A stretch of 64,000 bases of DNA. It comes from Corynebacterium hylobatis (lineage in GTDB: Bacteria > Actinomycetota > Actinomycetes > Mycobacteriales > Mycobacteriaceae). Shown here piece by piece: positions 8,388 to 17,484 of the stretch; positions within the stretch are counted from its first letter, which is position 1; each line of letters starts with the position of its first letter. The position numbers were made by a program, and so were the translations under genes. The notes beneath the pieces were generated by a model. That model had not been told where the DNA came from. It searched no databases and saw only the letters and a program-made list of their open reading frames with translations. Location of the stretch: contig NZ_RXHJ01000005.1 of NCBI RefSeq assembly GCF_003955685.1, positions 248,001 to 312,000 on the forward strand, given 5' to 3'.

Positions 8388-9221
8388 ATGACATCCGGGC
8401 CCACCCCCAATCAGCAGGCCATCACGCCAACACCCCCGCGCGTGGCGGCCTTCTTCGACCTGGACAAGACGATCATCGCCACCTCATCCGCCTTCGCCTT
8501 CGGCCGCGAGTTCATGCACAACGGCCTGATCACCACCTCCGAGGCACTGCAGATGTCCCTGGCCAAGGCCACCTACATGATCGCCGGCCAGTCCAGCGAA
8601 CAGATGGACACCACCCGCGACCAGCTCGCCTCAATGGTCGCCGGCTGGTCCGTGGAACAGGTCCGCGAGATCGCCTCAGAAACCATGCACAACGTGGTCA
8701 CCCCCGCCATCTATGCGGAGGCCCGCGAGCTCATCGCCTTCCACCGCAACGCGGGCCACGACGTCATCATCATCTCGGCCTCCGCCTCCCACCTGGTGGG
8801 CCTCATCGCCGAGGAGCTGGGAATCAACCAGGTGGTGGCCACGGAACTCGAGGTCGCCGACGGCTATTTCACCGGCGAGATCCTCTTCTACTGCAAGGGC
8901 GCGGCGAAGGCAGAGGCCATCACAGACCTCGCGACGGAACACGACTACGACCTCGCGCTCAGCTACGCCTACTCGGATTCCGCCACCGACATCCCCATGC
9001 TGGAGATGGTGGGCAACCCCGTCACAGTCAACCCCGACCGCGCCATGAAGAAGACCGCCCTGGAGAGGGGCTGGGAGATCCGTTCCTTCCGTCACCCGGT
9101 TCCGCTGTTCCAGATGCCCTCCCCGCGCGAGGTGAGCATCGGCGCGAGTGTCGTTGCCGTCGTCACCGCGGCTGCCGCCGGCAGTATCTGGTGGGCACGC
9201 GGCCGCCGCGGCTCAGCCTAG
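8388..9221 (+). CDS. HAD-IB family hydrolase, SerB-like, membrane-tethered (Rv3661-like)
   Basis: This 277-aa haloacid dehalogenase-superfamily phosphatase carries motif I FFDLDKT near residue 18 and motif II IIISAS. Motif III is a Lys in FYCKGAAKAEAI, and motif IV is SYAYSDSATDIPM. A C-terminal hydrophobic segment (VVAVVTAAAAGSIWWARG) suggests membrane anchoring. The substrate is unknown; the family includes phosphoserine and lysophospholipid phosphatases. The ATG at 8388 fits a leaderless transcript. An earlier in-frame ATG at 8286 would add 34 residues of low complexity. In mycobacteria the same gene sits next to the ssd/tad genes. Confidence 0.85.
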   Translation: MTSGPTPNQQAITPTPPRVAAFFDLDKTIIATSSAFAFGREFMHNGLITTSEALQMSLAKATYMIAGQSSEQMDTTRDQLASMVAGWSVEQVREIASETMHNVVTPAIYAEARELIAFHRNAGHDVIIISASASHLVGLIAEELGINQVVATELEVADGYFTGEILFYCKGAAKAEAITDLATEHDYDLALSYAYSDSATDIPMLEMVGNPVTVNPDRAMKKTALERGWEIRSFRHPVPLFQMPSPREVSIGASVVAVVTAAAAGSIWWARGRRGSA

Positions 9222-9372
9222 GACCACGGTCCTGAAAAGGAGCGCTTCGGAAAATGCCACATAGTACTTAGGCGCGCATTTTTATAAACCCAGGTGGAGG
9301 CTTGACCAGGAAAAATACAGGTGCTCGCATTTCCCCGCACCCGCACCATCCGAAGCCCTACGAAACACCGCC

Positions 9373-10066
9373 TCACAGCTCTCGCGCGATGGCCTCCGCC
9401 TCCTCCGCCCCGGCGATCCAGGAACGCAGCGACAGTTCGAGGAACTCCACCGCGCTGCCCTGCCGCCACGCTGCCGCGGCGGCGAGATAGTCATCCCGGT
9501 GGCGCAGGAGATAGGGCTCCGGCACCGCCAGCCCACGCGGGTCCAGCCCGGAGGTCACCGCCGACAGCCGGGCTGCCGCACGGGCGATGAGTCCGGAGCG
9601 TTCCCCGAAGGGTTCATGGGCGAGCAGCTCCGCGTGCACGACCTGGGGCAGCAGCACATCATGGGCGCCCTGGCTGATCAACAGGGCCAGCTGCTGCAGC
9701 CGCTCGGGCGCACCCTCCGGACGTCCGCCCCCTCCGGCGAGCACAGACATGCGGGAGAGCACCTGCAGCGGCGCCCGGGAGAACACCCGCGCCGAGGCCT
9801 GCAGGGAATCGGGTGCGAGCATGCTGGAGACGCTTATCGACGCCCCCAGCACCCCCCACCGGCTCAGCAAGGTCACGGGCCGAGGGGTCCTCGATCAACG
9901 CGGAGGTACGCGCACCGCGCAGCACGGATTCCGATCCTGTGACGTCAGCCCTGCGCAGGGAGACGGGGCGCCGGTGCACCGCCGCGATCGCGGACACGGC
10001 CTCCGTCGCGAGTGTCGCTGCATCGCCGAGCTGGAGGAGGGGTTGGAGAGGGTCAACCGCAGACAT
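9373..10066 (-). pseudogene. frameshifted Rv3662c-like protein
   Basis: Two overlapping frames together encode one conserved actinobacterial protein of unknown function. Residues from MSAVDPLQPLLQLG to ALIEDPSARDL are in one frame. GVLGASISV...APLQVLSRMSVL up to IAREL are in another. The break coincides with a run of six C on the plus strand (9852-9857). Removing one base restores a continuous 230-aa frame reading ...DLAEPVGVLGASISV. The cause may be a true one-base insertion, slippage in a homopolymer or a sequencing error. The neighbour order (HAD gene next door) matches mycobacteria. Confidence 0.7.
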
Positions 10067-10161
10067 ATCCACTACGATAGCCCTGCAAGGGACCCGCATT
10101 CATTGTGAATCCGTGGCACCATGGACAACTAAGGCATGACACCGCTGCAGGAAGGCACATC

Positions 10162-10665
10162 GTGAGCACAAACGGACTTTTCACCGACGGACCAAAGGAC
10201 TTCACTCCGCGCGTCAGCTCTATCCCGCTCAGCGACGTCGACACCACCCGTCCGGGTGAAGGCTCCATCGGCGACCTGGTCTCCAACGCCACCTCCCAGA
10301 TGTCCAGCCTGTTCCGCGCCGAGCTTGAGCTGGCCAAGACGGAGCTCGCCGGGGAAGCCAAGAAGGGCGCCATCGGGGGCGGCCTCTTCGGCGTTGCAGG
10401 CGTCATCGCCCTCTACTCCTCCTTCTTCTTCTTTTTCTTCGTCGCCGCCCTGCTGAGCGTCTGGTTGGAGCCGTGGGCCGCCTTCCTCATCGTCTTCCTG
10501 GTGATGGTCCTCCTCGCGGCGGTGCTCGCCCTGTTCGGCTGGCGCAAGGTGAAGAAGATCGGGGCTCCGAAGCAGACGATCGAGTCGGTCACCGAACTGA
10601 AGAAACTCGTCCCGGGCCAGGCGACGAAGAAGCTGGAGGGCCGCGACCGCGGCCTGTACAGCTGA
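10162..10665 (+). CDS. phage holin superfamily III-like membrane protein (Rv3669-like)
   Basis: This 167-aa protein has an amphipathic N-terminal half (LVSNATSQMSSLFRAELELAKTE), two strongly hydrophobic helices at about residues 85-135 including a run of Phe, and a basic cytosolic tail. Actinobacterial relatives are annotated as holin-like but are chromosomal housekeeping membrane proteins of unknown role, so it is not evidence of a prophage. The GTG start at 10162 has AGGAAGG 7 bases upstream. The following gene is an EphE-like hydrolase, as in M. tuberculosis. Confidence 0.8.
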   Translation: MSTNGLFTDGPKDFTPRVSSIPLSDVDTTRPGEGSIGDLVSNATSQMSSLFRAELELAKTELAGEAKKGAIGGGLFGVAGVIALYSSFFFFFFVAALLSVWLEPWAAFLIVFLVMVLLAAVLALFGWRKVKKIGAPKQTIESVTELKKLVPGQATKKLEGRDRGLYS

Positions 10666-10679
10666 CCCCGCATCCTCCC

Positions 10680-10726
10680 CCGCCCCTCCGCTCCTGTCTC
10701 CGGCAGCGGACGGGCGGCTTTTTCTT
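10680..10726 (+). terminator. rho-independent terminator after the holin-like gene
   Basis: Thirteen-base arms (10680-10692 and 10705-10717) pair with one mismatch, and CTTTTTCTTC follows. Confidence 0.8.
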
Positions 10727-10753
10727 CGCCCCGCCGAAAGGACCTGCCCCGAC

Positions 10754-11722
10754 GTGTTGAAGCGCCACCGCCCCAAGCGCCGCCGGTTCGCTCTGTCGCC
10801 CTCCGTGGTGGAGTTGGACGGCCCCTTCACCCATGAGCTCGTCCACACCCGTGGTGTACGGCTCCATGCGACCGCGGCGGGTGATCCGGGAGATCCCCTG
10901 GTGGTGCTGCTGCACGGTGCCTTCTCCGGCTGGTTCGATTTCCGGGAGGTGATCGCACCACTGGCTGCCCGGGGTTTCCACGTGGTCGCCGTCGACGCCC
11001 GCGGCTACGGCCTGAGCGACAAACCCCCGGCCACCGCCGGTGGTGACCTGCGCACCGCCGCCGGGGACATCGCCGGAGTCATCCGTTCCCTGGGGTATGA
11101 CTCCGCCGTGGTCGTCGGCTCCGACACGGGCGGCACCGTCGCCTGGGCGCTGGCGACGAAATACCCCGAGCTGGTCGCCAGCCTGGTCTCCGTCAGTTCC
11201 GCCCACCCGGTGGACCTGCGCCGGGCGATCGCGGCCCGACCCTGGAACTACCCCTGGTTGGGTACCCGGGCGCTCCTCTCCCGGCTGCCCCTGCCCCTGT
11301 TCCACCTGGTACCGGGCCTGGTGGCAGCCGCCTACCGCCGCCAGCTCCAGCTGAACACCACCGCGGATTTCTCCCGCTCCCCCGCCTTCGCGCCGACGCT
11401 CCAGCTGCGCCTGCGGTCAGCCCAGATCAGCAATGCCCAGCAGGCGATCCTGCGCACCAACCGGATGCTCACCGCCACGGTCTCCGCCCGCTGGCTGCAC
11501 GCGAAGGTCACGGCCCCCACGCTGCTCGTGCAGCCACCGCAGCGGGACTGGCGGCAACTGACACAGCGTTCCCGCGACCGGGTCGACGCCGTGGTGGAGA
11601 TCTCCCACGTATCCGGTACGCGCAACCTCCCCCACCTGGAGAACCCGGCGGGTTTCGTCGACGTCATCGCCGATTTCGTGGAGCGCCACCCCGCCCCCGC
11701 CAGCGCCGGGCGGCCCCGCTGA
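10754..11722 (+). CDS. alpha/beta hydrolase, epoxide hydrolase-like (EphE-like)
   Basis: This 322-aa alpha/beta-fold hydrolase has the oxyanion region LLHGAF and the nucleophile elbow VVGSDTGG (nucleophile Asp, as in epoxide hydrolases and dehalogenases). A late His lies in SGTRNLPHLENP. The substrate is unknown. GTG 10754 is preceded by GAAAGGA. The stop abuts the convergent marP stop directly, with no spacer. In M. tuberculosis ephE (Rv3670) precedes marP (Rv3671c) in the same arrangement. Confidence 0.83.
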   Translation: MLKRHRPKRRRFALSPSVVELDGPFTHELVHTRGVRLHATAAGDPGDPLVVLLHGAFSGWFDFREVIAPLAARGFHVVAVDARGYGLSDKPPATAGGDLRTAAGDIAGVIRSLGYDSAVVVGSDTGGTVAWALATKYPELVASLVSVSSAHPVDLRRAIAARPWNYPWLGTRALLSRLPLPLFHLVPGLVAAAYRRQLQLNTTADFSRSPAFAPTLQLRLRSAQISNAQQAILRTNRMLTATVSARWLHAKVTAPTLLVQPPQRDWRQLTQRSRDRVDAVVEISHVSGTRNLPHLENPAGFVDVIADFVERHPAPASAGRPR

Positions 11723-12916
11723 TCAGCTGGCCACGCAACCCTGGGTGTCCACGAGGTCGACCAGGTCAGTGACGTCACCGATCTGGCGCTGCGCCTCGGC
11801 GGCGGTGACCGCGTAGCCGGTGTCGGTCTGGTCAACGCTGGCACCGAAGACCACTCCGAGCACCCGGCCCTCGGCATCGACGAGCGGGCCACCGGAATTA
11901 CCCTGCCGGATGGTGCCGCGGACGGTATAGGCCTCCCGTTCCACCCGCCCAGAGGCGTAGATGTCCGGGCCGGCGATGAGCAGTTTGTCCCGGATGCGAG
12001 CCGGGGCCGCCTCGAAGGGACCGGACTCGGGGAAGCCCATGACTATGGCGTCGTCGCCTGTGTCGGCGGGGGCCTCCGCCCACTGGAGGGTGGGAAGGCC
12101 CAGGTCAGGGGCATGGAGGACCGCCAGGTCCACCCCGGGGTTGTAGTAGACGACAGTGGCCTCATGGACCCCCAGGACGGTGTCCAGGCGGACGGTCTGG
12201 GTACCCGCGACGACATGCGCGTTGGTGACCACGTAGTCGGGTGCGGTGACGAAGCCCGAGCCCATGAGGCGGCGTCGACATTCGTCGGAATCGCCCTGGA
12301 TGTGGACGACTGCGGGCCGCAGCTGCTCCACCAGCGCCTGGTCCTCGACCTGGATGTTGGGGGCGGCGACCTCCCGGGCGGGTGGCTCGTTGAACGGGGA
12401 GAACAGGGGTGGGAAGCCGGAGTCGTCGAGAAGCACGGTGATGCGGGTGGGCAGCTGCTCCAGGCCCGGAGGGGTGTTGCGGTCTACGAAACCGAGGACC
12501 TCCGAGTTGCGCAATCCCTGGCTGACGGGGCCCGTCAGGCCGGTGGCCAGCGGAATGGAGATCAACCAGACGACGATGAGGGTCGCCGCGGCGGTGAACA
12601 CCGCACCGATGGCCGAATCGATGGTCTGGGAGGCCCGCATCCGCATCCGGTCCCGGACCGAGGCCCCCAGGATCCCGCCGATGAGGTTGCCCAGGCCGAC
12701 GAGCATGATGATCGTGCCCAGGCCCAGCAGGAAACGTAGCGCGACGGAATCCGTCAGCTGCATGACCGGCGGGGCGAGCGCGGCACCGATGATCAGGCCA
12801 GCGACCACCCCCACGGTGGAGAGCACGGAGGTGAACGCGCCCTGGCGCCAGCCGACGGTGATCGCGAGGAAAACCGCCAGGACGATGAGGCCGTCGACGA
12901 TGAGCGCGGGGGTCAC
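11723..12916 (-). CDS. marP: MarP-type membrane serine protease (CvpA plus trypsin-like domain)
   Basis: This 397-aa protein has an N-terminal CvpA-like region with four membrane helices (about residues 1-125) and a periplasmic trypsin-like domain. The catalytic triad is visible: His234 in TNAHVVAG, Asp263 in PGVDLAVLHA and Ser341 in QGNSGGPL. Two Cys (C213 and C394) could form the disulfide that controls activity in mycobacterial MarP. The M. tuberculosis homolog (Rv3671c) protects against acid and oxidative stress. The start is GTG. It is the last gene of the nth - thioredoxin - NUDIX - marP unit, 51 bp after the NUDIX gene. Confidence 0.93.
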   Translation of the reverse strand: MTPALIVDGLIVLAVFLAITVGWRQGAFTSVLSTVGVVAGLIIGAALAPPVMQLTDSVALRFLLGLGTIIMLVGLGNLIGGILGASVRDRMRMRASQTIDSAIGAVFTAAATLIVVWLISIPLATGLTGPVSQGLRNSEVLGFVDRNTPPGLEQLPTRITVLLDDSGFPPLFSPFNEPPAREVAAPNIQVEDQALVEQLRPAVVHIQGDSDECRRRLMGSGFVTAPDYVVTNAHVVAGTQTVRLDTVLGVHEATVVYYNPGVDLAVLHAPDLGLPTLQWAEAPADTGDDAIVMGFPESGPFEAAPARIRDKLLIAGPDIYASGRVEREAYTVRGTIRQGNSGGPLVDAEGRVLGVVFGASVDQTDTGYAVTAAEAQRQIGDVTDLVDLVDTQGCVAS

Positions 12917-12967
12917 GAAGTTCAGGTTCCTGTCGGGTGGACGTGCCGGAGAGGAGTGCTCCGGTGT

Positions 12968-13747
12968 TTACCGGAGAAATCTTACCCGGTTGCCCGGATC
13001 GGAATAGCGCGGTTCGTTGTTGCGGGATTTCGCCAGCGTCTCCTGCAGGTCAAGAGTGGTCTCCCGGTCCCAGGGGCGCGACCAGCCGCCCTGGTACAGC
13101 AGCGCGGAGAGCAGGCCGGCAGTGAAACCCCACACGAGGTAGTCGTTGATGGTGAAGGCGGGCCCCTTCCATCCCGACCAGCCCACCATGAGGCGGTTGC
13201 GGGGGTCGACCAGGTCGGAGAGGTAGGCGGGAAAGACATCCGCCACTTCCGCGGGGCTGGCGATGCCGACCTCGCCGGGGGTGTGCCAGTGGCCGAGTAC
13301 CGGGTGCACCGGGTAGCCGGAGGCCCGGATGTGGACCGGATCCATCTCCGCCACCGGGGTGACGGTGGTGCGGTCCAGCCCGGTCTCCTCCCAGGCCTCC
13401 CGCAGGGCGGCGTCGACCGGGTTGAGGTCGGTGGGATCAACCCGGCCGCCGGGGAAGGCGATCTGCCCGGAGTGGGAGCGCATCGCGGGCGAGCGGTGGG
13501 TCAGCAGGACCGCGGCGTCCTCAGGCGGATAGGCCTGGAGATGGTCGGCACCGGAGAAGAGCATGAGGACGGCCGCCGAGCGGTCAGGGCCCTCCCGGTT
13601 GGTCATGCAGGCGTCGACGCGCCGGACATCGGGGTGTTCGCGGGCGTCCGACACCTCGGAAACCAGTTGGCGCAGCCAGCGCGGGGCCTGCTCCGGATTC
13701 AGTTCGGTGTTGCTGCCGGGGTGGTCGATCCCGAAATCATTCCTCAC
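12968..13747 (-). CDS. NUDIX hydrolase, coenzyme A pyrophosphatase-like
   Basis: This 259-aa NUDIX enzyme probably hydrolyses CoA or a related diphosphate. The CoA pyrophosphatase signature LLTHRSPAMRSHSGQIAFPG precedes the Nudix box GGRVDP...ALREAWEETGL. It corresponds to Rv3672c by position. The GTG start at 13747 overlaps the upstream stop as GTGA, so translation is coupled to the thioredoxin-like gene. Confidence 0.9.
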   Translation of the reverse strand: MRNDFGIDHPGSNTELNPEQAPRWLRQLVSEVSDAREHPDVRRVDACMTNREGPDRSAAVLMLFSGADHLQAYPPEDAAVLLTHRSPAMRSHSGQIAFPGGRVDPTDLNPVDAALREAWEETGLDRTTVTPVAEMDPVHIRASGYPVHPVLGHWHTPGEVGIASPAEVADVFPAYLSDLVDPRNRLMVGWSGWKGPAFTINDYLVWGFTAGLLSALLYQGGWSRPWDRETTLDLQETLAKSRNNEPRYSDPGNRVRFLR

Positions 13748-14340
13748 GTGTCCTCCACTGCATCAGCGACGGCCTCGCTCAGTTCCTGGACCGACTGGAA
13801 CGTCCTCGGGTACAGGGCCAGCTGCTCGGTGCCGTCGAATACCAGCGTCAGGGGGATGACGCCGGGTAATCCCAGGGTACCGGCGAAAAGATTGTCGTCA
13901 TCCTGGTAGCTGGGCAGGCTGATGCCCAGCTCCTCGAGCATCGCCGCACCGTTGCCGGGGTTTGCGTCAGCGTGGACGCCGACGACAGTGTATTCGGGGT
14001 GGGTGGCGGCGAACTCGTCGAAGTAGGGCAGTTCATCGCGGCAGGGTCCGCACCACCAGGCCCACACATTGACCACGGTGATGCCCTCCCCCGCCCCCTC
14101 ACCGGTCTCGCCGCCGAGGCAGTCCAGCGTCACCCCACCCGCGCCGATGGCCGGGCAGTCCGGGCGTGGCGGAACATCGCTTTGCGACGCCCCGTCGTTC
14201 CCCGCGCTCTCCGTCGTGACGGCCGCCTGCGGCTCTCCGGCAGGTTCGTTGACGGTGCGCAGCATCGTGGCGGCCGCGGCGAAGACTCCGACGGTGAGGA
14301 GGAGCCCGATGATGATGGTCCAGGTGTGCTGCCGGTTCAT
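13744..14340 (-). CDS. membrane-anchored thioredoxin-like (TlpA/ResA type) protein
   Basis: This 198-aa extracytoplasmic thiol-disulfide protein (Rv3673c-like) has an N-terminal signal anchor WTIIIGLLLTVGVFAAAATM, a thioredoxin fold and the redox motif WAWWCGPCRDE near residue 112. Two further Cys (PDCPAIG and LDCLGG) lie before the fold. ATG 14340 is used; GTG 14346, overlapping the nth stop as GTGA, would add two residues. It is translationally coupled to both neighbours. Confidence 0.88.
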   Translation of the reverse strand: MNRQHTWTIIIGLLLTVGVFAAAATMLRTVNEPAGEPQAAVTTESAGNDGASQSDVPPRPDCPAIGAGGVTLDCLGGETGEGAGEGITVVNVWAWWCGPCRDELPYFDEFAATHPEYTVVGVHADANPGNGAAMLEELGISLPSYQDDDNLFAGTLGLPGVIPLTLVFDGTEQLALYPRTFQSVQELSEAVADAVEDT

Positions 14341-14342
14341 GT

Positions 14343-15038
14343 TCACGCTCCGGAGGTGGGGTCGTAGGAGGGGCAGTCCCGGGCGATGCCGCAGGACACG
14401 CAGTCGGGGCGACGGGCGTGGCACACCCGGCGGCCGTGGAAGATGAGCCGGTGGGAGAACATCGTCCACTCCTTCTTCTCGATCTGTGCACACAACGCCT
14501 GTTCGATGCGCAGGGGATCCGTCGCCTCGGTGAGCATCAGCCGACCCGCCAGGCGGGTGACGTGGGTGTCCACCGCCAGGCCCGGCAGCCCGAAGGCGTT
14601 TCCGCGGACGACGAGCGCGGTCTTACGCCCCACACCGGGCAGGCTCACCAGGTCCTCGAGGGCGGTGGGCACCTGGCCGTCGAAACGCGCAACCAGTGCC
14701 TCGCCCAGCCCGATGAGGCTCTTCGTCTTGGCACGGAAGAAACCCAGGGGTCGGAGGATCTCCTCCAGCTCCGCGGGTTCGGCAGCGGCATAGGCAGCGG
14801 CCGTAGGATAACGGCGGAACAGTTCCGGGGTGACCTGGTTGACCCGGACATCCGTCGTCTGGGCGGACAAGACCGTGGCGACCGCCAGCTCCAGTGGGTT
14901 GCGGTGGTCGAGTTCGCAGTGTGCATCCGGATGGATCTGGGCCAGAACACGGTTGATACGGCGGGCCCGCCGCGTGCGGCCCAGGTCAGTCTCGGTGCCG
15001 CTGGCGGCGGGATGGGAATGTGAGGACGTGACCGACAT
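14343..15038 (-). CDS. nth: endonuclease III (DNA glycosylase/AP lyase)
   Basis: This is a base-excision repair glycosylase for oxidised pyrimidines. The helix-hairpin-helix [15 protein letters not shown] contains the catalytic Lys, and AVDTHVTRL contains the catalytic Asp. The C-terminal iron-sulfur site has C-X6-C-X2-C-X5-C spacing ([17 protein letters not shown]). Length from ATG 15038 is 231 aa. That start sits 7 bases after TAAGCT, a good leaderless -10. An in-frame ATG at 15056 would add six residues. Confidence 0.95.
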   Translation of the reverse strand: MSVTSSHSHPAASGTETDLGRTRRARRINRVLAQIHPDAHCELDHRNPLELAVATVLSAQTTDVRVNQVTPELFRRYPTAAAYAAAEPAELEEILRPLGFFRAKTKSLIGLGEALVARFDGQVPTALEDLVSLPGVGRKTALVVRGNAFGLPGLAVDTHVTRLAGRLMLTEATDPLRIEQALCAQIEKKEWTMFSHRLIFHGRRVCHARRPDCVSCGIARDCPSYDPTSGA

Positions 15039-15045
15039 ACGGGAC

Positions 15046-15051
15046 AGCTTA
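15046..15051 (-). promoter_or_regulatory. -10 element TAAGCT for nth operon (leaderless)
   Basis: TAAGCT ends 7 bases before ATG 15038 on the minus strand. Confidence 0.4.
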
Positions 15052-15070
15052 GCCATTACGATGGACACCC

Positions 15071-15181
15071 ATGATCGCCGTTCTCGTCGTCGCCGCCCCG
15101 TTGGTCCTGGCGCTGTTCGCTCTGCTGATGGAGAAACTGGAGTCCGTCGTGTTGCAGACCGGTGATAAATCAACGAATTAG
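15071..15181 (+). CDS. 36-aa single-pass membrane peptide (position of Rv3675)
   Basis: This small ORF starts at ATG 15071 and ends at TAG 15179. It encodes a hydrophobic helix ([20 protein letters not shown]) followed by a short charged tail ([16 protein letters not shown]). It lies between nth (divergent) and glxR, where mycobacteria carry a small membrane protein. The neat helix-plus-polar-tail layout supports coding. No strong ribosome site is visible, and the function is unknown. Confidence 0.6.
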   Translation: MIAVLVVAAPLVLALFALLMEKLESVVLQTGDKSTN

Positions 15182-15192
15182 ATACCGCGTAT

Positions 15193-15198
15193 TATAAT
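15193..15198 (+). promoter_or_regulatory. consensus -10 box TATAAT upstream of glxR
   Basis: A perfect TATAAT lies about 180 bp before the glxR start, implying a long 5' leader. No good -35 is visible. A half-site TGTGA (in GTGTGATGTGACA) follows, but a full GlxR palindrome is not seen. Confidence 0.5.
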
Positions 15199-15379
15199 CA
15201 GTGTGATGTGACAAATTTCCCTCCGATACCTACCAGTGACCAATTCCACGGTAGGGTGGTGGCGAACACATTGCGCCGGATATCACAGATGTGCCCGATC
15301 CGCGGGCTGCAGCCTATACCACCGAGGTTTTCCCCCGGCGCCCTGTCAACTAACGTCGATTATGACCTAGGAGCGATAA

Positions 15380-16063
15380 GTGGAAGGTGTACAGGAGATC
15401 CTGTCCCGCGCCGGAATCTTCCAGGGGGTGGACCCCGTGGCCGTGGCCAACCTGACCCAGGACATGGAGACGGCCCGTTACCCCCGTGGAACAACAATCT
15501 TTGAGGAGGGCGAACCCGGCGACCGTCTGTACATCATCACCGCCGGCAAGGTGAAACTGGCCCGCCACGCCTCCGACGGCCGGGAGAACCTCCTGACCGT
15601 CATGGGCCCCTCCGATATGTTCGGTGAGCTGTCCATCTTCGATCCGGGTCCGCGCACGTCCTCCGCCGTATGCGTCACCGAGGTCCAGGCCGCGACCATG
15701 ACCTCGGACATGCTCAAGCAGTGGGTCTCGGACCACCCCGAGATCGCCCAGCAGCTCCTGCGCGTGCTCGCCCGCCGCCTGCGCCGCACCAATGCCTCCC
15801 TGGCCGACCTCATCTTCACCGATGTCCCCGGCCGCGTGGCCAAGACCCTCCTCCAGCTGGCCAACCGTTTCGGTTCCCAGGAGGGTGGCGCCCTGCGCGT
15901 CAACCACGACCTCACCCAGGAGGAGATCGCCCAGCTCGTCGGCGCCTCCCGCGAGACCGTGAACAAGGCCCTGGCCACCTTCGCCCACCGTGGCTGGATC
16001 CGCCTGGAGGGCAAGTCCGTGCTCATCGTGGACACCGAATCCCTGGCCAAGCGCGCCCGCTGA
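15380..16063 (+). CDS. glxR: cAMP receptor-type global regulator GlxR (Crp family)
   Basis: This 227-aa Crp/Fnr-family regulator has an N-terminal cyclic-nucleotide domain. The phosphate-binding cassette [16 protein letters not shown] lies at about residues 82-97. A C-terminal winged helix with the recognition segment [14 protein letters not shown] follows. In C. glutamicum GlxR controls carbon metabolism, respiration and many other genes in response to cAMP. The GTG start has AGGAG 8 bases upstream. It keeps the conserved position next to nth and is followed by an exceptionally strong terminator. Confidence 0.96.
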   Translation: MEGVQEILSRAGIFQGVDPVAVANLTQDMETARYPRGTTIFEEGEPGDRLYIITAGKVKLARHASDGRENLLTVMGPSDMFGELSIFDPGPRTSSAVCVTEVQAATMTSDMLKQWVSDHPEIAQQLLRVLARRLRRTNASLADLIFTDVPGRVAKTLLQLANRFGSQEGGALRVNHDLTQEEIAQLVGASRETVNKALATFAHRGWIRLEGKSVLIVDTESLAKRAR

Positions 16064-16073
16064 CCCCGGAGCC

Positions 16074-16117
16074 GAAAAAGAAACCCGCAGCCCTTGAGGG
16101 CTGCGGGTTTCTTTTTC
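16074..16117 (+). terminator. bidirectional rho-independent terminator after glxR
   Basis: Twenty-base perfect arms (16074-16093 and 16098-16117) with loop TTGA have A-rich and U-rich flanks on both strands, so it should stop transcripts from glxR and from the convergent metallo-hydrolase gene. Confidence 0.93.
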
Positions 16118-16150
16118 TTCACTCCCTGGCTCTCCGCCGGGTCAGGCATG

Positions 16151-16978
16151 TCAGATGGTCTTCACACCGTCAAGGTAGCGCAGGGCAACGCGGGTGGACT
16201 GCTCCGCGGCGTGACGCAGCACCGGATCCACGTCGTCGTACATCTCGTCGATCAACGTCTTCAGCTCCACGCCCTCCCCCTGCCGGGCACGGATGTCCCG
16301 GATCTGCTCGAGGCGGAGATGACGGCGGTCCAGGTACTTTCGGGCAAAGGCCGAGACGTCCCTGCCGTCCGGACCGTGACCCGGCAGCAGCGGAATGTCC
16401 CGCCCCCGGCGCTCCAGCAGCTCCAGGGTGCTGAGGTACTGCCCGAGGTCACCGTCGGTCTCGGAGATCATGGTGGTGTGCCGGCCCGCGATGGTGTCAC
16501 CGGTGATGATGCCCTCCAGGGTGGATTCCCCGGGGACACCGGACCAGATGAAGAAGCACACTGAGTCAGCCGTATGACCCGGGGTATGCACGACCTCGAT
16601 CTGCGGGGTGACACCGTCGACGGTGATCACCTCGCCGTCGGCGAGGGGTCCGACATCATCGGAGGAGGCGGTCCGGGCGAAGGCGCGGACCGGCGCGCCG
16701 GTGAGCTGGCGCAGACGCGGTGCGCCGTCGGCATGGTCAGGGTGGCGGTGGGTCAGCAGCACCAGTGCGATCTCCCCCGCATTCGCCCGGATGACGTTGA
16801 GGTGGCCCTCGTCCTCCGGCCCCGGATCAATCACGATGCTGCGGGTGTCACCCTCAGCACGGACAAGCCAGGAGTTGGTGCCCTCCAGGGCGGCATAGCC
16901 CGGGTTGGCGCACAGGATCACCGACACGGAAGGCGTCACCGGGCGACGCTGGCTGTAAGCAGGATGCTCCATGGGCAT
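16151..16978 (-). CDS. metallo-beta-lactamase fold hydrolase (Rv3677c-like)
   Basis: This 275-aa MBL-fold hydrolase has the zinc motif THRHPDHADG (HxHxDH), VVHTPGHTADS, GDTIAG and a late PGHGPDG. The C-terminal helical domain resembles LACTB2-type proteins, some of which are ribonucleases, but the substrate here is not known. The start is ATG 16978 or ATG 16972. The gene shares direction with ridA upstream (44-bp gap), suggesting one operon. Confidence 0.85.
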   Translation of the reverse strand: MPMEHPAYSQRRPVTPSVSVILCANPGYAALEGTNSWLVRAEGDTRSIVIDPGPEDEGHLNVIRANAGEIALVLLTHRHPDHADGAPRLRQLTGAPVRAFARTASSDDVGPLADGEVITVDGVTPQIEVVHTPGHTADSVCFFIWSGVPGESTLEGIITGDTIAGRHTTMISETDGDLGQYLSTLELLERRGRDIPLLPGHGPDGRDVSAFARKYLDRRHLRLEQIRDIRARQGEGVELKTLIDEMYDDVDPVLRHAAEQSTRVALRYLDGVKTI

Positions 16979-17022
16979 CAGCTTAGCCCGGTTTTCCCGG
17001 CCTGCCGAACCGGGGAAGCAGG

Positions 17023-17484
17023 TTAGTCGGAGACCTCGACGATGAGCTCAATCTCCACCGGGGCGGCCAGCGGAAGCTCCGCGACACCCACGGCGGAACG
17101 GGCATGGGCGCCCGCCTCACCGAAGATCTCACCCATGAGGTTGGAAGCCCCGTTGACCACCGTCGGCTGGCCGGTGAAGCCTTCGGCGGAGGCGACGAAG
17201 CCCACGATCTTGAGGACACGGGTGATCTTGTCTACACCCACGAGCGCATCTACCGCAGCCAGGGCGTTGAGGGCGGCGGTGCGAGCCAGGTCGGCAGCCT
17301 CCTCGGCGGTAACCTCGGCGCCGACCCTGCCGGTGGTGCCCAGGGCACCGTCGATGAAGGGCAACTGTCCGGAGGTCCAGACCTGGTTACCGGTCCGGAC
17401 GGCGGGTACATAGGCCGCGACGGGGGCGGCGACGGCGGGCAGGGTGATCCCCAGCTCGTCGAGCCGCTCAGAAACGGTCGACAT
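17023..17484 (-). CDS. RidA family enamine/imine deaminase
   Basis: This 153-aa RidA (YjgF/UK114) family protein would hydrolyse reactive enamines or imines from PLP enzymes, protecting metabolism. The core segment VWTSGQLPFIDG and the C-terminal PVEIELIVEVSD fit the family. The canonical RidA Arg near the C-terminus (CVAR) is not evident, so this may be one of the non-deaminating subgroups. It directly follows the DUF4177 gene with no gap. Confidence 0.85.
   Translation of the reverse strand: MSTVSERLDELGITLPAVAAPVAAYVPAVRTGNQVWTSGQLPFIDGALGTTGRVGAEVTAEEAADLARTAALNALAAVDALVGVDKITRVLKIVGFVASAEGFTGQPTVVNGASNLMGEIFGEAGAHARSAVGVAELPLAAPVEIELIVEVSD

Noticed and set aside
10162-10665. Holin-like protein as a sign of a prophage
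   Set aside because: The neighbours are housekeeping genes in conserved order with mycobacteria, and no other phage gene is present.
15199-15330. GlxR autoregulatory palindrome upstream of glxR
   Set aside because: TGTGATGTGAC and ATCACAGATGTG offer half-sites only. No full TGTGA-N6-TCACA was found.
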